Assembly: GCA_012270065.1 (NCBI GenBank)
Contig: JAAXJB010000047.1
Span: 1 to 64,000, forward strand
Direction: 5' to 3'
Length of the DNA: 64,000 bases
DNA from: Rubripirellula sp.
Lineage (GTDB): Bacteria > Planctomycetota > Planctomycetia > Pirellulales > Pirellulaceae
A model generated the notes under the pieces. That model was not told the DNA's origin. It did not search any database and was given only the letters and a program-made list of their open reading frames with translations. Shown one piece after another: positions 47,327 to 56,012 of the stretch. Position 1 is the stretch's first letter. Each line of letters starts with the position of its first letter. The position numbers were made by a program, and so were the translations under genes.

Positions 47327-48067
47327 GTGGTCGATCAAGGAAAAACTTTGGCAGATATTGAGCAGAGTGAGGACAAATCTTCCATCATTTCCCAGTTCGT
47401 TCAGGCGGCTCTTGGCTGTCCAGGTAGATTTGTGACCTATGGCATCGTCACGTTCGTGTTGGGACAGGCACTTTACAAAGTTCTGCTGTCCCGTGGACCT
47501 GAAACACTCGGTCAGGAGAACGGGCTGGTTGAACAGCTTCAAGTGGGTCTGGCAATGAGTGCATCCATTGCCTTTTTTTTCGCAGCATTCAAATCGACTT
47601 ATGGGAAAGCAGGTTTGATCTTTTGCGGAGCCTTGGCCGGATACGCAGCTGGACGCGAGTGCGATCAATGGCTTGAGAATTATTTATTCAACGATGCTTA
47701 CAAATACCTGATCGGGATGCCGCTCCTGATCTTCATTCTCGTCGCAACATGGATTCATCGCCGTACCGTTCTCTCTGATTCAGTTACTCTTTCGCGCACA
47801 CCTGCAATCACCATGTTTGGCATCGCGGGTGTTTACCTCTGTGCGGTCTGTCAAATATTTGATCGCCCGGATTTTTGGGCCGGGATCAGCGATCACCCCA
47901 ATGCCATGGTGACCAAAATGCTGGTCGAAGAATTTTCAGAGGTTTTTGGTTACCTGCTGATCGCTTTTGCAGGCGTTGAAGCAGTCCTGGATTCCTTGAC
48001 GCGGTACTCCTTTGAGGGTCATGAGTCATTGGAAACACGTGCCTCTGGTTTGCCAGAACAGGAATGA
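47327..48067 (+). CDS. Polytopic membrane protein, unknown function
   Basis: About 246 residues with roughly six hydrophobic segments: FVTYGIVTFVLGQALYKVLL, LQVGLAMSASIAFFFAAF, KAGLIFCGALAGYAAG, LIGMPLLIFILVATWIH, ITMFGIAGVYLCAVCQIF and VFGYLLIAFAGVEAVLDSL. No named family recognised. I start at GTG 47327, nine bases after GAAGG; a TTG at 47246 would add 27 basic residues. A short hairpin follows the stop (48084-48103). The conserved-looking EEFSEVFGYLL segment may help a later search. Confidence 0.7.
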   Translation: MVDQGKTLADIEQSEDKSSIISQFVQAALGCPGRFVTYGIVTFVLGQALYKVLLSRGPETLGQENGLVEQLQVGLAMSASIAFFFAAFKSTYGKAGLIFCGALAGYAAGRECDQWLENYLFNDAYKYLIGMPLLIFILVATWIHRRTVLSDSVTLSRTPAITMFGIAGVYLCAVCQIFDRPDFWAGISDHPNAMVTKMLVEEFSEVFGYLLIAFAGVEAVLDSLTRYSFEGHESLETRASGLPEQE

Positions 48068-48394
48068 TCAGGTTGCTAGCTTTGTCATGAATTTTTTCAT
48101 GACCCAGCTCCTGTCACAAGTGGCGAGTCCTCGTGATCACTGGACAGCTTCTCATAGGACATTGCGCTAATTTGCTAGCGTTTTGGACGTTGGATGCCTT
48201 CCATGTATCGTCCGTGAAATGGATGGATCAGGCACAGAATGGAAATTTGCGACTTTTCCACGGGCATCGTCAACACTTTAGAGTGACTGATGCAGCATGA
48301 TTCATCTTGAATTGGCATATCTGTTTCCGTAGTCTCCGATGACGTGAGAATCCGTAGATGGACCCAATTCCTTCGAGTGCAGCATTTCTTTCCC
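48068..48394. other. Intergenic region
   Basis: 327 bases before the kinase-like gene. It contains the short terminator-like hairpin at 48084-48103. No gene seen on either strand. Confidence 0.35.
48084..48103 (+). terminator. Short stem-loop after membrane-protein gene
   Basis: GTCATGA (48084-48090) pairs with TCATGAC (48097-48103) around ATTTTT. It starts 17 bases after the stop. The stem is only seven pairs and the T-run is in the loop, so termination activity is uncertain. Confidence 0.4.
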
Positions 48395-50488
48395 ATGACG
48401 ACTCAACCGGAACCTGTGAACAACGCCGATGACGCACCGACGGTTGTTCCGCTTGATGTCAAAGTGCTACGTACGCTCGGTCATGGACGCGCAGCACGTG
48501 CCCAACTGGTTGAAGCGTTGATGCCAGATGGTGAGAAGATTCGCTGTGTTGAGAAGGTCTTCGCCCCTGGGTTATTGACTCGCGTCATTTATCGTCTTTC
48601 TTTTCAGGCTCCGTTCGCCTACCAGAATAATCGTGACGCCATTTTGGCAAGTTTTTATCGCCGTCGCGTGGCGTCAGCTGTTTTGGCAAATTCAAACATT
48701 GATGCCAGGATAGCGAAACCGCTTTATGTTCGATTCGATGAGGATTCGAGGGCATGGGTTCTGGCGGCTGAATGGATACAAGGTCGAGGGATCAAACCTG
48801 CTCCTGCTGATTCGAAATCAGTATGGCGACGTTTCTCCTTTTTTCGTTCAAAACAGCAGAAAGAACAATCGCAAACGGCGGAAATCGACACGCTGGTTTC
48901 GACCATGCATGAGCTGGAAGCAATGCTTGATGAATGCGGACTTGTTGGTTCCGGTTGGCAAGTGGCACCTCGTGCTCTGGTTTCAACTGCAAACCTTCTC
49001 CGTGTTGGTGAACGATATACGATCATTGATTTGGAGTCAGGAATACCAGCAGTTCTGGTTCCTCATTATCTGCTTGGTGGTTTCAAGCGAGCAGAGCTTC
49101 CTCCATTTGATGATTTGGATGCTGACAAACTCAGGCAATGGTGCGAGGTTCATCACAAAGAGCTTCTGTTTCGGATAGGACCTGAAGCTGTGGAACGCTT
49201 TGGAAAAGACGTTCATTGGCTGGTGGAGCACACGCATCGTTGGAAAGAATCTGAACTCGCCTTCTTTCGTCGGCCATGGCGTCTGATGCGTCGCGCCGGG
49301 ATTCATGCATACCAGCAAGAGTGCCTGCGAAGTTGGGAGCAGAACGGGATCGTTGACCCAGAGACCAGGAAGATAATTTCCGGGAAGCACATTCAAAAAC
49401 GGCTGATCTGGTATGCAGGACTCCTTCCGTCTTTTGCAGGCAGGTTCTGTTCCCGATTCTTGGGGAATCGTGAATATCGGCATGAACTCAAATTGTGCTT
49501 TGGCAGCCGACAACTTCGTGATGAGCGTTGGCAAAGTTTGATCGACCGGCATCAGCAAAATTGGGTCCAAGCTGGCCGTATCCGATCGCAGCCGAGGATG
49601 ACCAGAACCCGGTTCCTGCTGCATGCGGTTCTCAGAAAAATCACCCCCGTGGGGCTTCACCGTTTTCTTTCGGATTCCGATCAACGCCGGGATCTTGCTG
49701 TCAGTTTTTTGCTTCTGCTATCGAGTCCTCGATATCAATCCTTTTTCGGCCAGAAACGCGTGGAAGGTTCCATTGAGCGCTGGGAGCAGGCGGGACGAAT
49801 CAGTCACGCCGAGGCGGAAGCATTACGAGCTGACCTCTCTGGTAATGAGGTACGCGCCTACACTCGCGGCTTTGGCATGCATCTGGGGCTCAAAGCATTG
49901 GGGCCTTTGATATTGCCGGCGAAATTCGGCGGCGTGGCAGCATTCATGGCCAGTGGTAATCTCTGGTTCCTGCTGCCGTTGGTTTTCACACCTGCGTTGC
50001 GGACGATCGTGACGTTGGTCAATTGGTGGTCCACCCGACACGACCAGATACCCCATGGCGAAGCTCTTGTCATGGGTTTCTTGCCAACGCTTGGGTCTCT
50101 CGCATTTCCCCTGCAAATGTTTTCCGCGCGGCCTCAACTGTCGACGTTTTTGATTCGTGATGGGGCATCCAAGTTGGGTAAGCGTGTTCCGATTTACGGT
50201 GGTGGCGACTCGCGAACCGAAATTGCACTGATCCGCAGTACCGACTGGATCATTGCCATGATGGAAGCTTTATCGAGTATCAGTAAGCGTTTCTGGTCAT
50301 CCAAGCCTGCCAAGGCACCTGATCAAATGAATGAGCCTTCTTCCAATGTCAAGCTGCGAAGAACGCGATGGGGGCGTTGGATTGATCGACAGACTGCACA
50401 GTATCTGACACGTGAAGCAGTTTTGTCGGGCAAGACATCGGCCAAGTCGAACAATGATGCTGATACCCGACAGAACATTGCTTCCTGA
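48395..50488 (+). CDS. Kinase-like protein with C-terminal membrane region
   Basis: Large protein without a confident family. Numbering from an upstream frame start (48344): 40-240 looks like a protein-kinase or lipopolysaccharide-kinase fold: LRTLGHGRAARAQLVE (glycine loop position), CVEKVF with K71 as the possible VAIK lysine, WVLAAEWIQG (hinge), ALVSTANLL (catalytic-loop Asn position) and TIIDLESG with D229 as the DFG-like Asp. A standard HRD is missing, so catalysis is doubtful. The middle is basic and helical. The last third has two or three membrane segments (GGVAAFMASGNLWFLLPLVF, MGFLPTLGSLAFPLQMF). I start at ATG 48395 (MTTQPEP), which follows the divergent-looking leader. Nearest gene on the other side is the membrane protein at 50.7 kb, convergent. 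Confidence 0.7.
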   Translation: MTTQPEPVNNADDAPTVVPLDVKVLRTLGHGRAARAQLVEALMPDGEKIRCVEKVFAPGLLTRVIYRLSFQAPFAYQNNRDAILASFYRRRVASAVLANSNIDARIAKPLYVRFDEDSRAWVLAAEWIQGRGIKPAPADSKSVWRRFSFFRSKQQKEQSQTAEIDTLVSTMHELEAMLDECGLVGSGWQVAPRALVSTANLLRVGERYTIIDLESGIPAVLVPHYLLGGFKRAELPPFDDLDADKLRQWCEVHHKELLFRIGPEAVERFGKDVHWLVEHTHRWKESELAFFRRPWRLMRRAGIHAYQQECLRSWEQNGIVDPETRKIISGKHIQKRLIWYAGLLPSFAGRFCSRFLGNREYRHELKLCFGSRQLRDERWQSLIDRHQQNWVQAGRIRSQPRMTRTRFLLHAVLRKITPVGLHRFLSDSDQRRDLAVSFLLLLSSPRYQSFFGQKRVEGSIERWEQAGRISHAEAEALRADLSGNEVRAYTRGFGMHLGLKALGPLILPAKFGGVAAFMASGNLWFLLPLVFTPALRTIVTLVNWWSTRHDQIPHGEALVMGFLPTLGSLAFPLQMFSARPQLSTFLIRDGASKLGKRVPIYGGGDSRTEIALIRSTDWIIAMMEALSSISKRFWSSKPAKAPDQMNEPSSNVKLRRTRWGRWIDRQTAQYLTREAVLSGKTSAKSNNDADTRQNIAS

Positions 50489-50698
50489 GTGGAACTTTTC
50501 AAGTTGATGATTCTGCACTCATGGGATCAGTACTCCATGAATCAGCCGGCGGAGTAGCCAAGATCCAATGAACCTTCCATGGTTTCTAAACATCACTTGA
50601 TTTGATGTCATGGCCTCTGCTTTGTGGGATCAACCAGTATCGTGAATTTGGATGAATTCGCGCGTACTTGGCCACCTGTTTCCAGTTTCATTGCCAGT

Positions 50699-51223
50699 TC
50701 AGACCGGAGGGTCTGTAGCGGTATCAGCCGGTGCGGTACCGACTCGGCAGACCCAACGCCCCAGAATTCTCAGCCCTGAGCACATGGCAGCAATCGCGAT
50801 GGAAGATGGGGCGAGATATAACATGGAATGGGCTCCTGCCCAGATGAGCAATCCGATCCAACCAAGGGTCAAGAGGATACCAATTGGCGTGATGATTCCC
50901 ACGACTGCCATGCGTTTGAAAAAAGAGATGGAAGCATTGTCGGGTAGAAGAAACAGGCCCAGTATCAGCGCAAGCACCGCAAAAAGCATGGCCGTTGCTA
51001 TGACCACCAACTGGATCGGGAGCGACATGATATTTTCTGGCAGTATCCATCCGGCACATAAAAAGATAAGACTGATTGGGATGGTTACGGCAAGCAGGTC
51101 TGTGGTTGTAATGTTGACGAGAGTGAAGGATTCGGATTCGCCACGCCGGAAGAAGGGCTCAAAGATGACCCAGCCAATCACTCCGGAGATTGCGAAGTAC
51201 GGTACGGCAAAAATCTCCAACAT
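50699..51223 (-). CDS. Polytopic membrane protein, unknown function
   Basis: About 174 residues with four to five hydrophobic segments: FAVPYFAISGVIGWVIF, DLLAVTIPISLIFLCAGWIL, LVVIATAMLFAVLALILGLF, AVVGIITPIGILLTLGWIGLLIW and APSSIAIAAMCSGL. The opposite strand also has a long open frame here, but only this strand gives a coherent membrane protein. ATG 51223 (MLEIFAV) is preferred; an upstream TTG would add 38 polar residues. No family recognised. Convergent with the kinase-like gene. Confidence 0.65.
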   Translation of the reverse strand: MLEIFAVPYFAISGVIGWVIFEPFFRRGESESFTLVNITTTDLLAVTIPISLIFLCAGWILPENIMSLPIQLVVIATAMLFAVLALILGLFLLPDNASISFFKRMAVVGIITPIGILLTLGWIGLLIWAGAHSMLYLAPSSIAIAAMCSGLRILGRWVCRVGTAPADTATDPPV

Positions 51224-51698
51224 CTTCAATCCAATTTGGAAGCTCGTGTTTGTCCGTGAGTTCAGGAAAATGTTGGCCGTGGCCGCCCCAGCTTTTGTGC
51301 CATTTGCTCGACTGGCACGTGGAGCAGGTTTGTTCAACGTCAGACCGCTCGTACCGGTCTGTCATGCTTCGAGGAACCTGCGTGAGTGCAACGTAACACA
51401 GGATGTTTCGAGTCAAGATCTTTAGTTTGCTCTCTCGGGGAACTAAAGACGCCAAGGGAAGCAAAATCCATCCGCTCCCCGGGTAACCATAAGCAGCTTG
51501 GCAAGTCTGGCGTTTGATTCTTCCAGCAAAACCGGAAAACCTGACGGGCATTTCTGCGGGAAGCACCGACAAAGCCCCAATCTCTCTTCGACGTCTGCTC
51601 GAAGAACAGGAGGCACTGCGGCATGCAGTGAGCTTGCTTTGCCCGTTGGCTTGCATGGCGACATGAAGCCGCAGGTGGTCAGAATCATACTGGTAAAT
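51224..51698. other. Intergenic region with one hairpin
   Basis: 475 bases. TCTTTAGTT (51419-51427) pairs with AACTAAAGA (51441-51449) around a 13-base loop: a nine-pair stem between the sigma factor and membrane-protein genes, both on the minus strand. Otherwise nothing recognised; a 166-codon minus-strand frame (51159-51656) lacks protein character. Confidence 0.4.
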
Positions 51699-52289
51699 TC
51701 AGCTCGACCACTGTGATCGAATCAGCAGGATTTTCCGTCGGACGGATTCTTCGACGCACCCAAGTTTCTCGGCGATTTCCCTGTTGGTGTGACCTTCCAT
51801 TTTCCAGATGGCGATACGTTGCAGATCTTCCCGAAGAGAATCAAGTAATTCTTCGCAGACAACACCGAATTCATGCGCGAACTGTGGCGTAGGATCAGGT
51901 GGATCACCATAACCGTCACCTTGGGCATCGAGAAAAGCAGAGTGTCCACGCACCTTGCCATCGCCACGTCTTTGCCGCTTCTGATATTTGACGTGGTCAA
52001 GAATCTTGTTGTCAGTGATGGTAACCAGAACTCGCCAAAGACTTTCTCGATCCTGAATCTCCGGCAGCTTACCCGTTTCCAAGGCACGAAACAGTGCCGC
52101 TAGAGCCATGGTCGCAAGATCTTCTTCATCCGAAACGCGACGATCCCGTGCGGAAAGGCGTGCTCTCGCTAAACGGACGAGCCGCTCATAATAACGCAGC
52201 CACAGTTGTTGATAGCCTGTTGAGTCACCCACGCGGGCCTGATCCAGCCACTCGGTGATTGACAACGATTCATGAGTATGATCTTCCAT
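51699..52289 (-). CDS. ECF sigma factor
   Basis: Second kinase-associated ECF sigma factor. Region 2: YQQLWLRYYERLVRLARARL, EEDLATMALAALFRAL. Linker (VKYQKRQRRGDGKV). Region 4: LLDSLREDLQRIAIWKMEGHTNREIAEKLGCVEESVRRKI in pieces (LQRIAIWKMEGHTNREIAE, EESVRRKILLIR). Start ATG 52289 (MEDHTHES) is preferred over 52313. Divergent from the kinase gene at 52436, a pairing seen repeatedly in planctomycetes. Related to the ECF53-like type by its charged linker (tentative). Confidence 0.9.
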   Translation of the reverse strand: MEDHTHESLSITEWLDQARVGDSTGYQQLWLRYYERLVRLARARLSARDRRVSDEEDLATMALAALFRALETGKLPEIQDRESLWRVLVTITDNKILDHVKYQKRQRRGDGKVRGHSAFLDAQGDGYGDPPDPTPQFAHEFGVVCEELLDSLREDLQRIAIWKMEGHTNREIAEKLGCVEESVRRKILLIRSQWSS

Positions 52290-52435
52290 GCAGATCTCAG
52301 GGTGCGAAACCATACTGGGCGCGATTGACCAAGGTTACTGATGAATGAGAGTGCCGTACAGTTATCGCCCCGACATTTGAATTCATGTTAATATCAGTTA
52401 TCCCTGATGTCTGCCGCCTGCCTGGCACAATTGGC

Positions 52436-54142
52436 ATGAAGCAATATATACCCGACAACGAGATAGATCTGCTTTGCGACCAGTACGAGGAGGAATTGCA
52501 GGATGGAAAGAATCCTTCGATTAGCCTCTACCTGGATCGTATCGACAAGTCACGACAGCCCATTTTGCTGTACTGGCTGGTGACAGTCGATTTACAGTTT
52601 TCAAGCAAAGCCTCTCAACCACAGCTTGAAAAAGTTGATGGATTGCGAAGAACATTTTTTCAATATCGGGACGTCGTTGACGAAGCGGCATCGGCATGTG
52701 GTGTGGCAGAAAATGGACTCCCCACAATTCCCGGTTACCGAATCAAGCGACATGTCAAAAGTGGCGGGCAGGCTGCGGTCTTTCATGCGACGCAGAATCG
52801 AACCGGTCAGGATGTTGCGATCAAGTTGGTGTCAGCCGGTTCATTGGATGCGATCTCGGAATCGCATCGAATTCGCATTGTCTCCCGGCTTGAAAACGAA
52901 ATCCGTACGGTGGCCGGCCTCAACCACCCGAGTATCGTGAAAATCTTTGATGCCGGGGAGTGTGAGGCGGGATTTTTCTATGTGATGCAGTGGGTCGACG
53001 GGGGTAGCCTCGCGGATCGCCGAACAATCAGTCAAGTTGATGCGGCGAAAGTAATTCGAGCGGTCGCCGCTGCTTTGGCAGAAGCACATACTTCAGGTGT
53101 GCTTCATCTTGATGTGAAACCCCACAATATTCTGATCGACGCCAATACCGGGCAACCTTTGCTCGCTGATTTTGGTCTTGCTCGCCTGGAAAGTGAAGTG
53201 ACCGAATCCACTGCCATTGCCGGGACACTCGGGTACATGGCGCCTGAGCAGGCCAAAGGGGAGTTGCTGGATACAAGGACAGATGTTTATGGCCTGGGAG
53301 CAACTTTCTACGAATTATTGACAGGGCAGAAGATCTGTCAGGCTGTGTCGTTGCCATACGATGAATCAGAGCGTGACGCATGGATACCGAAGTCGCCACG
53401 GGAACTGCGCAGTGACATTAATCCCGAACTCGACCGGATCTGTACCACATGTTTGCACTTTGACTCTGAAGCACGTTACCAGAACTGTCACGAAGTGGCA
53501 GCGGCCCTCGACCGTTTTACTCTCACTGAGGACGGACGCCACATTGCACGCATCGGTGCCAGAACTCTGGTCGCGAGCCCACTGTTTTTCATCACCAATC
53601 TATTTGTGATGCTTCAGATCCATTATGGCTGGATGAATCAGGGAATCCACGAGGCCGTGATCTGGATCACCATGTTTTCGATGTATGCAGTTGTGTTTTT
53701 TGTTATCGGATCCGGTAGCAGGTTCGACAGGTATTCATCGGAGTACCTCGCGGTGGAAAGCTTGTGGGCTGTTTGGGTGGCAAAGTTTTTTGCGGCGATG
53801 GTGATTGCCATTTCGCTGCGTCTGATGAGTGAGTCCCAGCAGACGATTCTGATGTGCTATCCGATGTTTTCTGCTTTGACCGGCTTGGTACTGGCAACGA
53901 TGGCTCCCCGGTACTGGCGCGGGTTGTATGTTTTCGCCGCCGTTGCGTGGGCTACCGCACTCGTCCTGATGTGGACGATCATGGAAAACCTGATCGTCGC
54001 CCCAGCGGTTTACGGTGGATTGGCGACGATCCTGACCATCATTTGGGGGATGAAGTTGAGACAACTCTCGCGTGAGCAAAAAGCACCTTTGGTTGATTCG
54101 GAACCGGCAACAACGATCGCAATCAGTGCTAGAAGTCAGTGA
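52436..54142 (+). CDS. Membrane Ser/Thr protein kinase
   Basis: Hanks-type kinase with an N-terminal about 95-residue helical domain and a C-terminal membrane region. Numbered from an upstream ATG at 52385: glycine loop HVKSGGQAAVF about 123-133, K147 (VAIK), HLD 241-243 in place of HRD with K245 and N248 kept, ADFG 261-264, and GTLGYMAPEQAKG. The HLD change (Arg to Leu) is tolerated in some kinases. After about 395 there are five to six hydrophobic segments (ASPLFFITNLFVMLQIHYG, VIWITMFSMYAVVFFVIG, WVAKFFAAMVIAISL, GLYVFAAVAWATALVL, GGLATILTIIWGM), so the kinase is anchored from its C-terminal side. I start at ATG 52436 (MKQYIP). Divergent ECF sigma gene upstream is a likely partner. Confidence 0.9.
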   Translation: MKQYIPDNEIDLLCDQYEEELQDGKNPSISLYLDRIDKSRQPILLYWLVTVDLQFSSKASQPQLEKVDGLRRTFFQYRDVVDEAASACGVAENGLPTIPGYRIKRHVKSGGQAAVFHATQNRTGQDVAIKLVSAGSLDAISESHRIRIVSRLENEIRTVAGLNHPSIVKIFDAGECEAGFFYVMQWVDGGSLADRRTISQVDAAKVIRAVAAALAEAHTSGVLHLDVKPHNILIDANTGQPLLADFGLARLESEVTESTAIAGTLGYMAPEQAKGELLDTRTDVYGLGATFYELLTGQKICQAVSLPYDESERDAWIPKSPRELRSDINPELDRICTTCLHFDSEARYQNCHEVAAALDRFTLTEDGRHIARIGARTLVASPLFFITNLFVMLQIHYGWMNQGIHEAVIWITMFSMYAVVFFVIGSGSRFDRYSSEYLAVESLWAVWVAKFFAAMVIAISLRLMSESQQTILMCYPMFSALTGLVLATMAPRYWRGLYVFAAVAWATALVLMWTIMENLIVAPAVYGGLATILTIIWGMKLRQLSREQKAPLVDSEPATTIAISARSQ

Positions 54143-54260
54143 TTTACCGGGTTTTTGGTGTTTGTTGAAAAATCCACGAGATTGTGGTTGGGTTCACTCA
54201 CAGCGTGTCGTTTATCAGGTTGAACATCATTTCAACCATTGAGACCGTGAGCTGAACCAC

Positions 54261-55565
54261 ATGAGTGAGGTCACTATTCGAAGAAGACTCTCGAACCATG
54301 AACGTGGTTTTCACGATCTGGAAACACCTGAACGGAGGCAAATCGTAAGTGGTGTCGCCTTTCTTTCAGACAATATTCCCAGCGAGCTACTGTGGGAACG
54401 CATGGAAAAGTTTGTTCGGGCCAATCCACTTTTCCGATCCCGGGTTGTGGGCAACAACACGCCAGAGTGGAGGATGGATCGCTCGTTTGACTTGATGAAC
54501 CACTGTGATGAAACTTCCATCCACTTTGCGGGGACGGAACAGATCTTAAGTCATGTATCCAATGCAGCATCACACGGGCTTTCTGATGACCAGCCGCCGT
54601 GGCGAATATCCTTGATCCGTTTCGTCAATGGCAGTCAAGAGACAGAGCGTTGTGCTCTTGCCATTTGGGCTCATCATTCACTGCTGGATGGACTTCAGGG
54701 GATGAGCTTGTTGGATAGCCTGCTGGATGGTACCCATCGCCCGTTGGGAGAGCGAAAACCAGCATCGAATGATGATACAAAGTCGGATGAAGCCGCGCCG
54801 GAGGATCCGGTCGTCAGCAGCAGTTGCATTCGGAGTGTCACTGCGGAAATGCTTCGGCGACCACTGACAGGACCTCTTGCATCGACTGGATTTGCATCTG
54901 CAAAACGTACGACGTTGGCGTTCGAGTGGTCACGCCAGTCATTCCAAGCAGCGCGCAAAAGTATTACTGCGTCTTTTCAGGAGGTTCTGTTGGCAGTGCT
55001 CACGGACGGACTCGCCCGATACACGCAAGCCCGGCGACTGGAACGTAACGTCCGGGTGATTCTCCCATTGGGAAGATCCAAAAACCATCCTTCCGCGTCG
55101 GTCACGAATCGACATGATGTCGGGTACATCGAACTTCCAACCACTTCATGCGATACAAGTCGTCAATCCGACATCCGAAAGAATCTGCAACAACGCCAAC
55201 GTGATCAGGAACAGGGAATTTTCGCTTCAATACTCAGTTTCATGAACTGGCTGCCGAGGACAATACGCAGAGCAGTGGTTCGTCGTTATGCCCAGGGGGC
55301 GGATCTGCTGATCAGTCTGATTCCCGGTACCCGGGCGATTAGCACGCTTGCTGGTGCCAAAGTGACCGCACTCTACGCCCAGCCGGCGTTACCACCGAGG
55401 CACTCAGTAGCCATCGGTATCACCGTCAATCGTCAAAACGTCTGCCTTGCAGTGCAGTTTGATCCGAGCTGCATTGAGCAACCGCTGGAGTTGAAGGATT
55501 GCCTCGAAACGGCATATCAGAAAATCGTTCTCGGGGGTGCCGGCAGGAACGAAGGCAAAAATTAA
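54261..55565 (+). CDS. Wax ester synthase/diacylglycerol acyltransferase-like protein
   Basis: Member of the WS/DGAT (condensation-domain-like) superfamily. The catalytic HHxxxDG motif is intact: H138-H139-S-L-L-D143-G144. The substrate-side N-terminal half (SGVAFLSDNIPSELLWERME, ANPLFRSRVVGN) and the C-terminal half (FQEVLLAVLTDGLARY, VRVILPLGRS, NRQNVCLAVQFDPSCIEQPL) follow the family course. Such enzymes join an acyl-CoA to a fatty alcohol or diacylglycerol to make storage lipid; the actual acceptor cannot be told. It begins 118 bases after the kinase stop and may be co-transcribed with it. Length 434 is slightly short for the family (about 450-480). Confidence 0.85.
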   Translation: MSEVTIRRRLSNHERGFHDLETPERRQIVSGVAFLSDNIPSELLWERMEKFVRANPLFRSRVVGNNTPEWRMDRSFDLMNHCDETSIHFAGTEQILSHVSNAASHGLSDDQPPWRISLIRFVNGSQETERCALAIWAHHSLLDGLQGMSLLDSLLDGTHRPLGERKPASNDDTKSDEAAPEDPVVSSSCIRSVTAEMLRRPLTGPLASTGFASAKRTTLAFEWSRQSFQAARKSITASFQEVLLAVLTDGLARYTQARRLERNVRVILPLGRSKNHPSASVTNRHDVGYIELPTTSCDTSRQSDIRKNLQQRQRDQEQGIFASILSFMNWLPRTIRRAVVRRYAQGADLLISLIPGTRAISTLAGAKVTALYAQPALPPRHSVAIGITVNRQNVCLAVQFDPSCIEQPLELKDCLETAYQKIVLGGAGRNEGKN

Positions 55566-56012
55566 AAAGATGCCATTTCGGTGGCTGCTACTTGCCATGC
55601 CTTCTTTATTTGGGCCGTTGGTACATTCAGCCGGAAAAGATGTTGCGTGATCTTTTCGAGTTGCCCACGAATTCTGTTTTGAGTTGCTAAGTGGGTATCG
55701 AATGCAGAGCAAAACATCCCATATCGAATCAAGCTGTCGCCGGCATCGATACGAAAAGCTGAATGAAAAATGGCACAGGGCAAATCAAGTATCGAGTGAA
55801 CACATGCGTGTGACAGGTTGTCTTGACTGGATGTTCATCAAGAAAGAGCCATGGTCTCGTTGATAGAAACTCATACAAAACCTGTCAGGTGGTGATCCTC
55901 AGCAGGTTCCGACAGAGGTTGAGCTGCCTACAGAATTTTCTGCTTTCGAGACGGGTGGTGATTTTCGTGCTACCATGGTCGAACTTCAAATTCGCCCAAT
56001 TCTTATGCGCAA
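55566..56012. other. Intergenic region
   Basis: 447 bases before the third DUF1501 gene. A minus-strand frame (55562-55783, open further upstream without an ATG) reads in a protein-like way (DAGDSLIRYGMFCSAFD) but has no good start; it may be a decayed or very small gene. No RNA or repeat recognised. Confidence 0.35.

Noticed and set aside
50652-51425. Plus-strand 257-codon frame
   Set aside because: Antisense to a coherent membrane protein; its Met/Arg-rich text looks like a mirror of that gene.
55562-55783. Minus-strand frame, protein-like, convergent with the WS/DGAT gene
   Set aside because: Only a TTG start without ribosome site; open upstream without ATG. Possible remnant, not supported enough to call.
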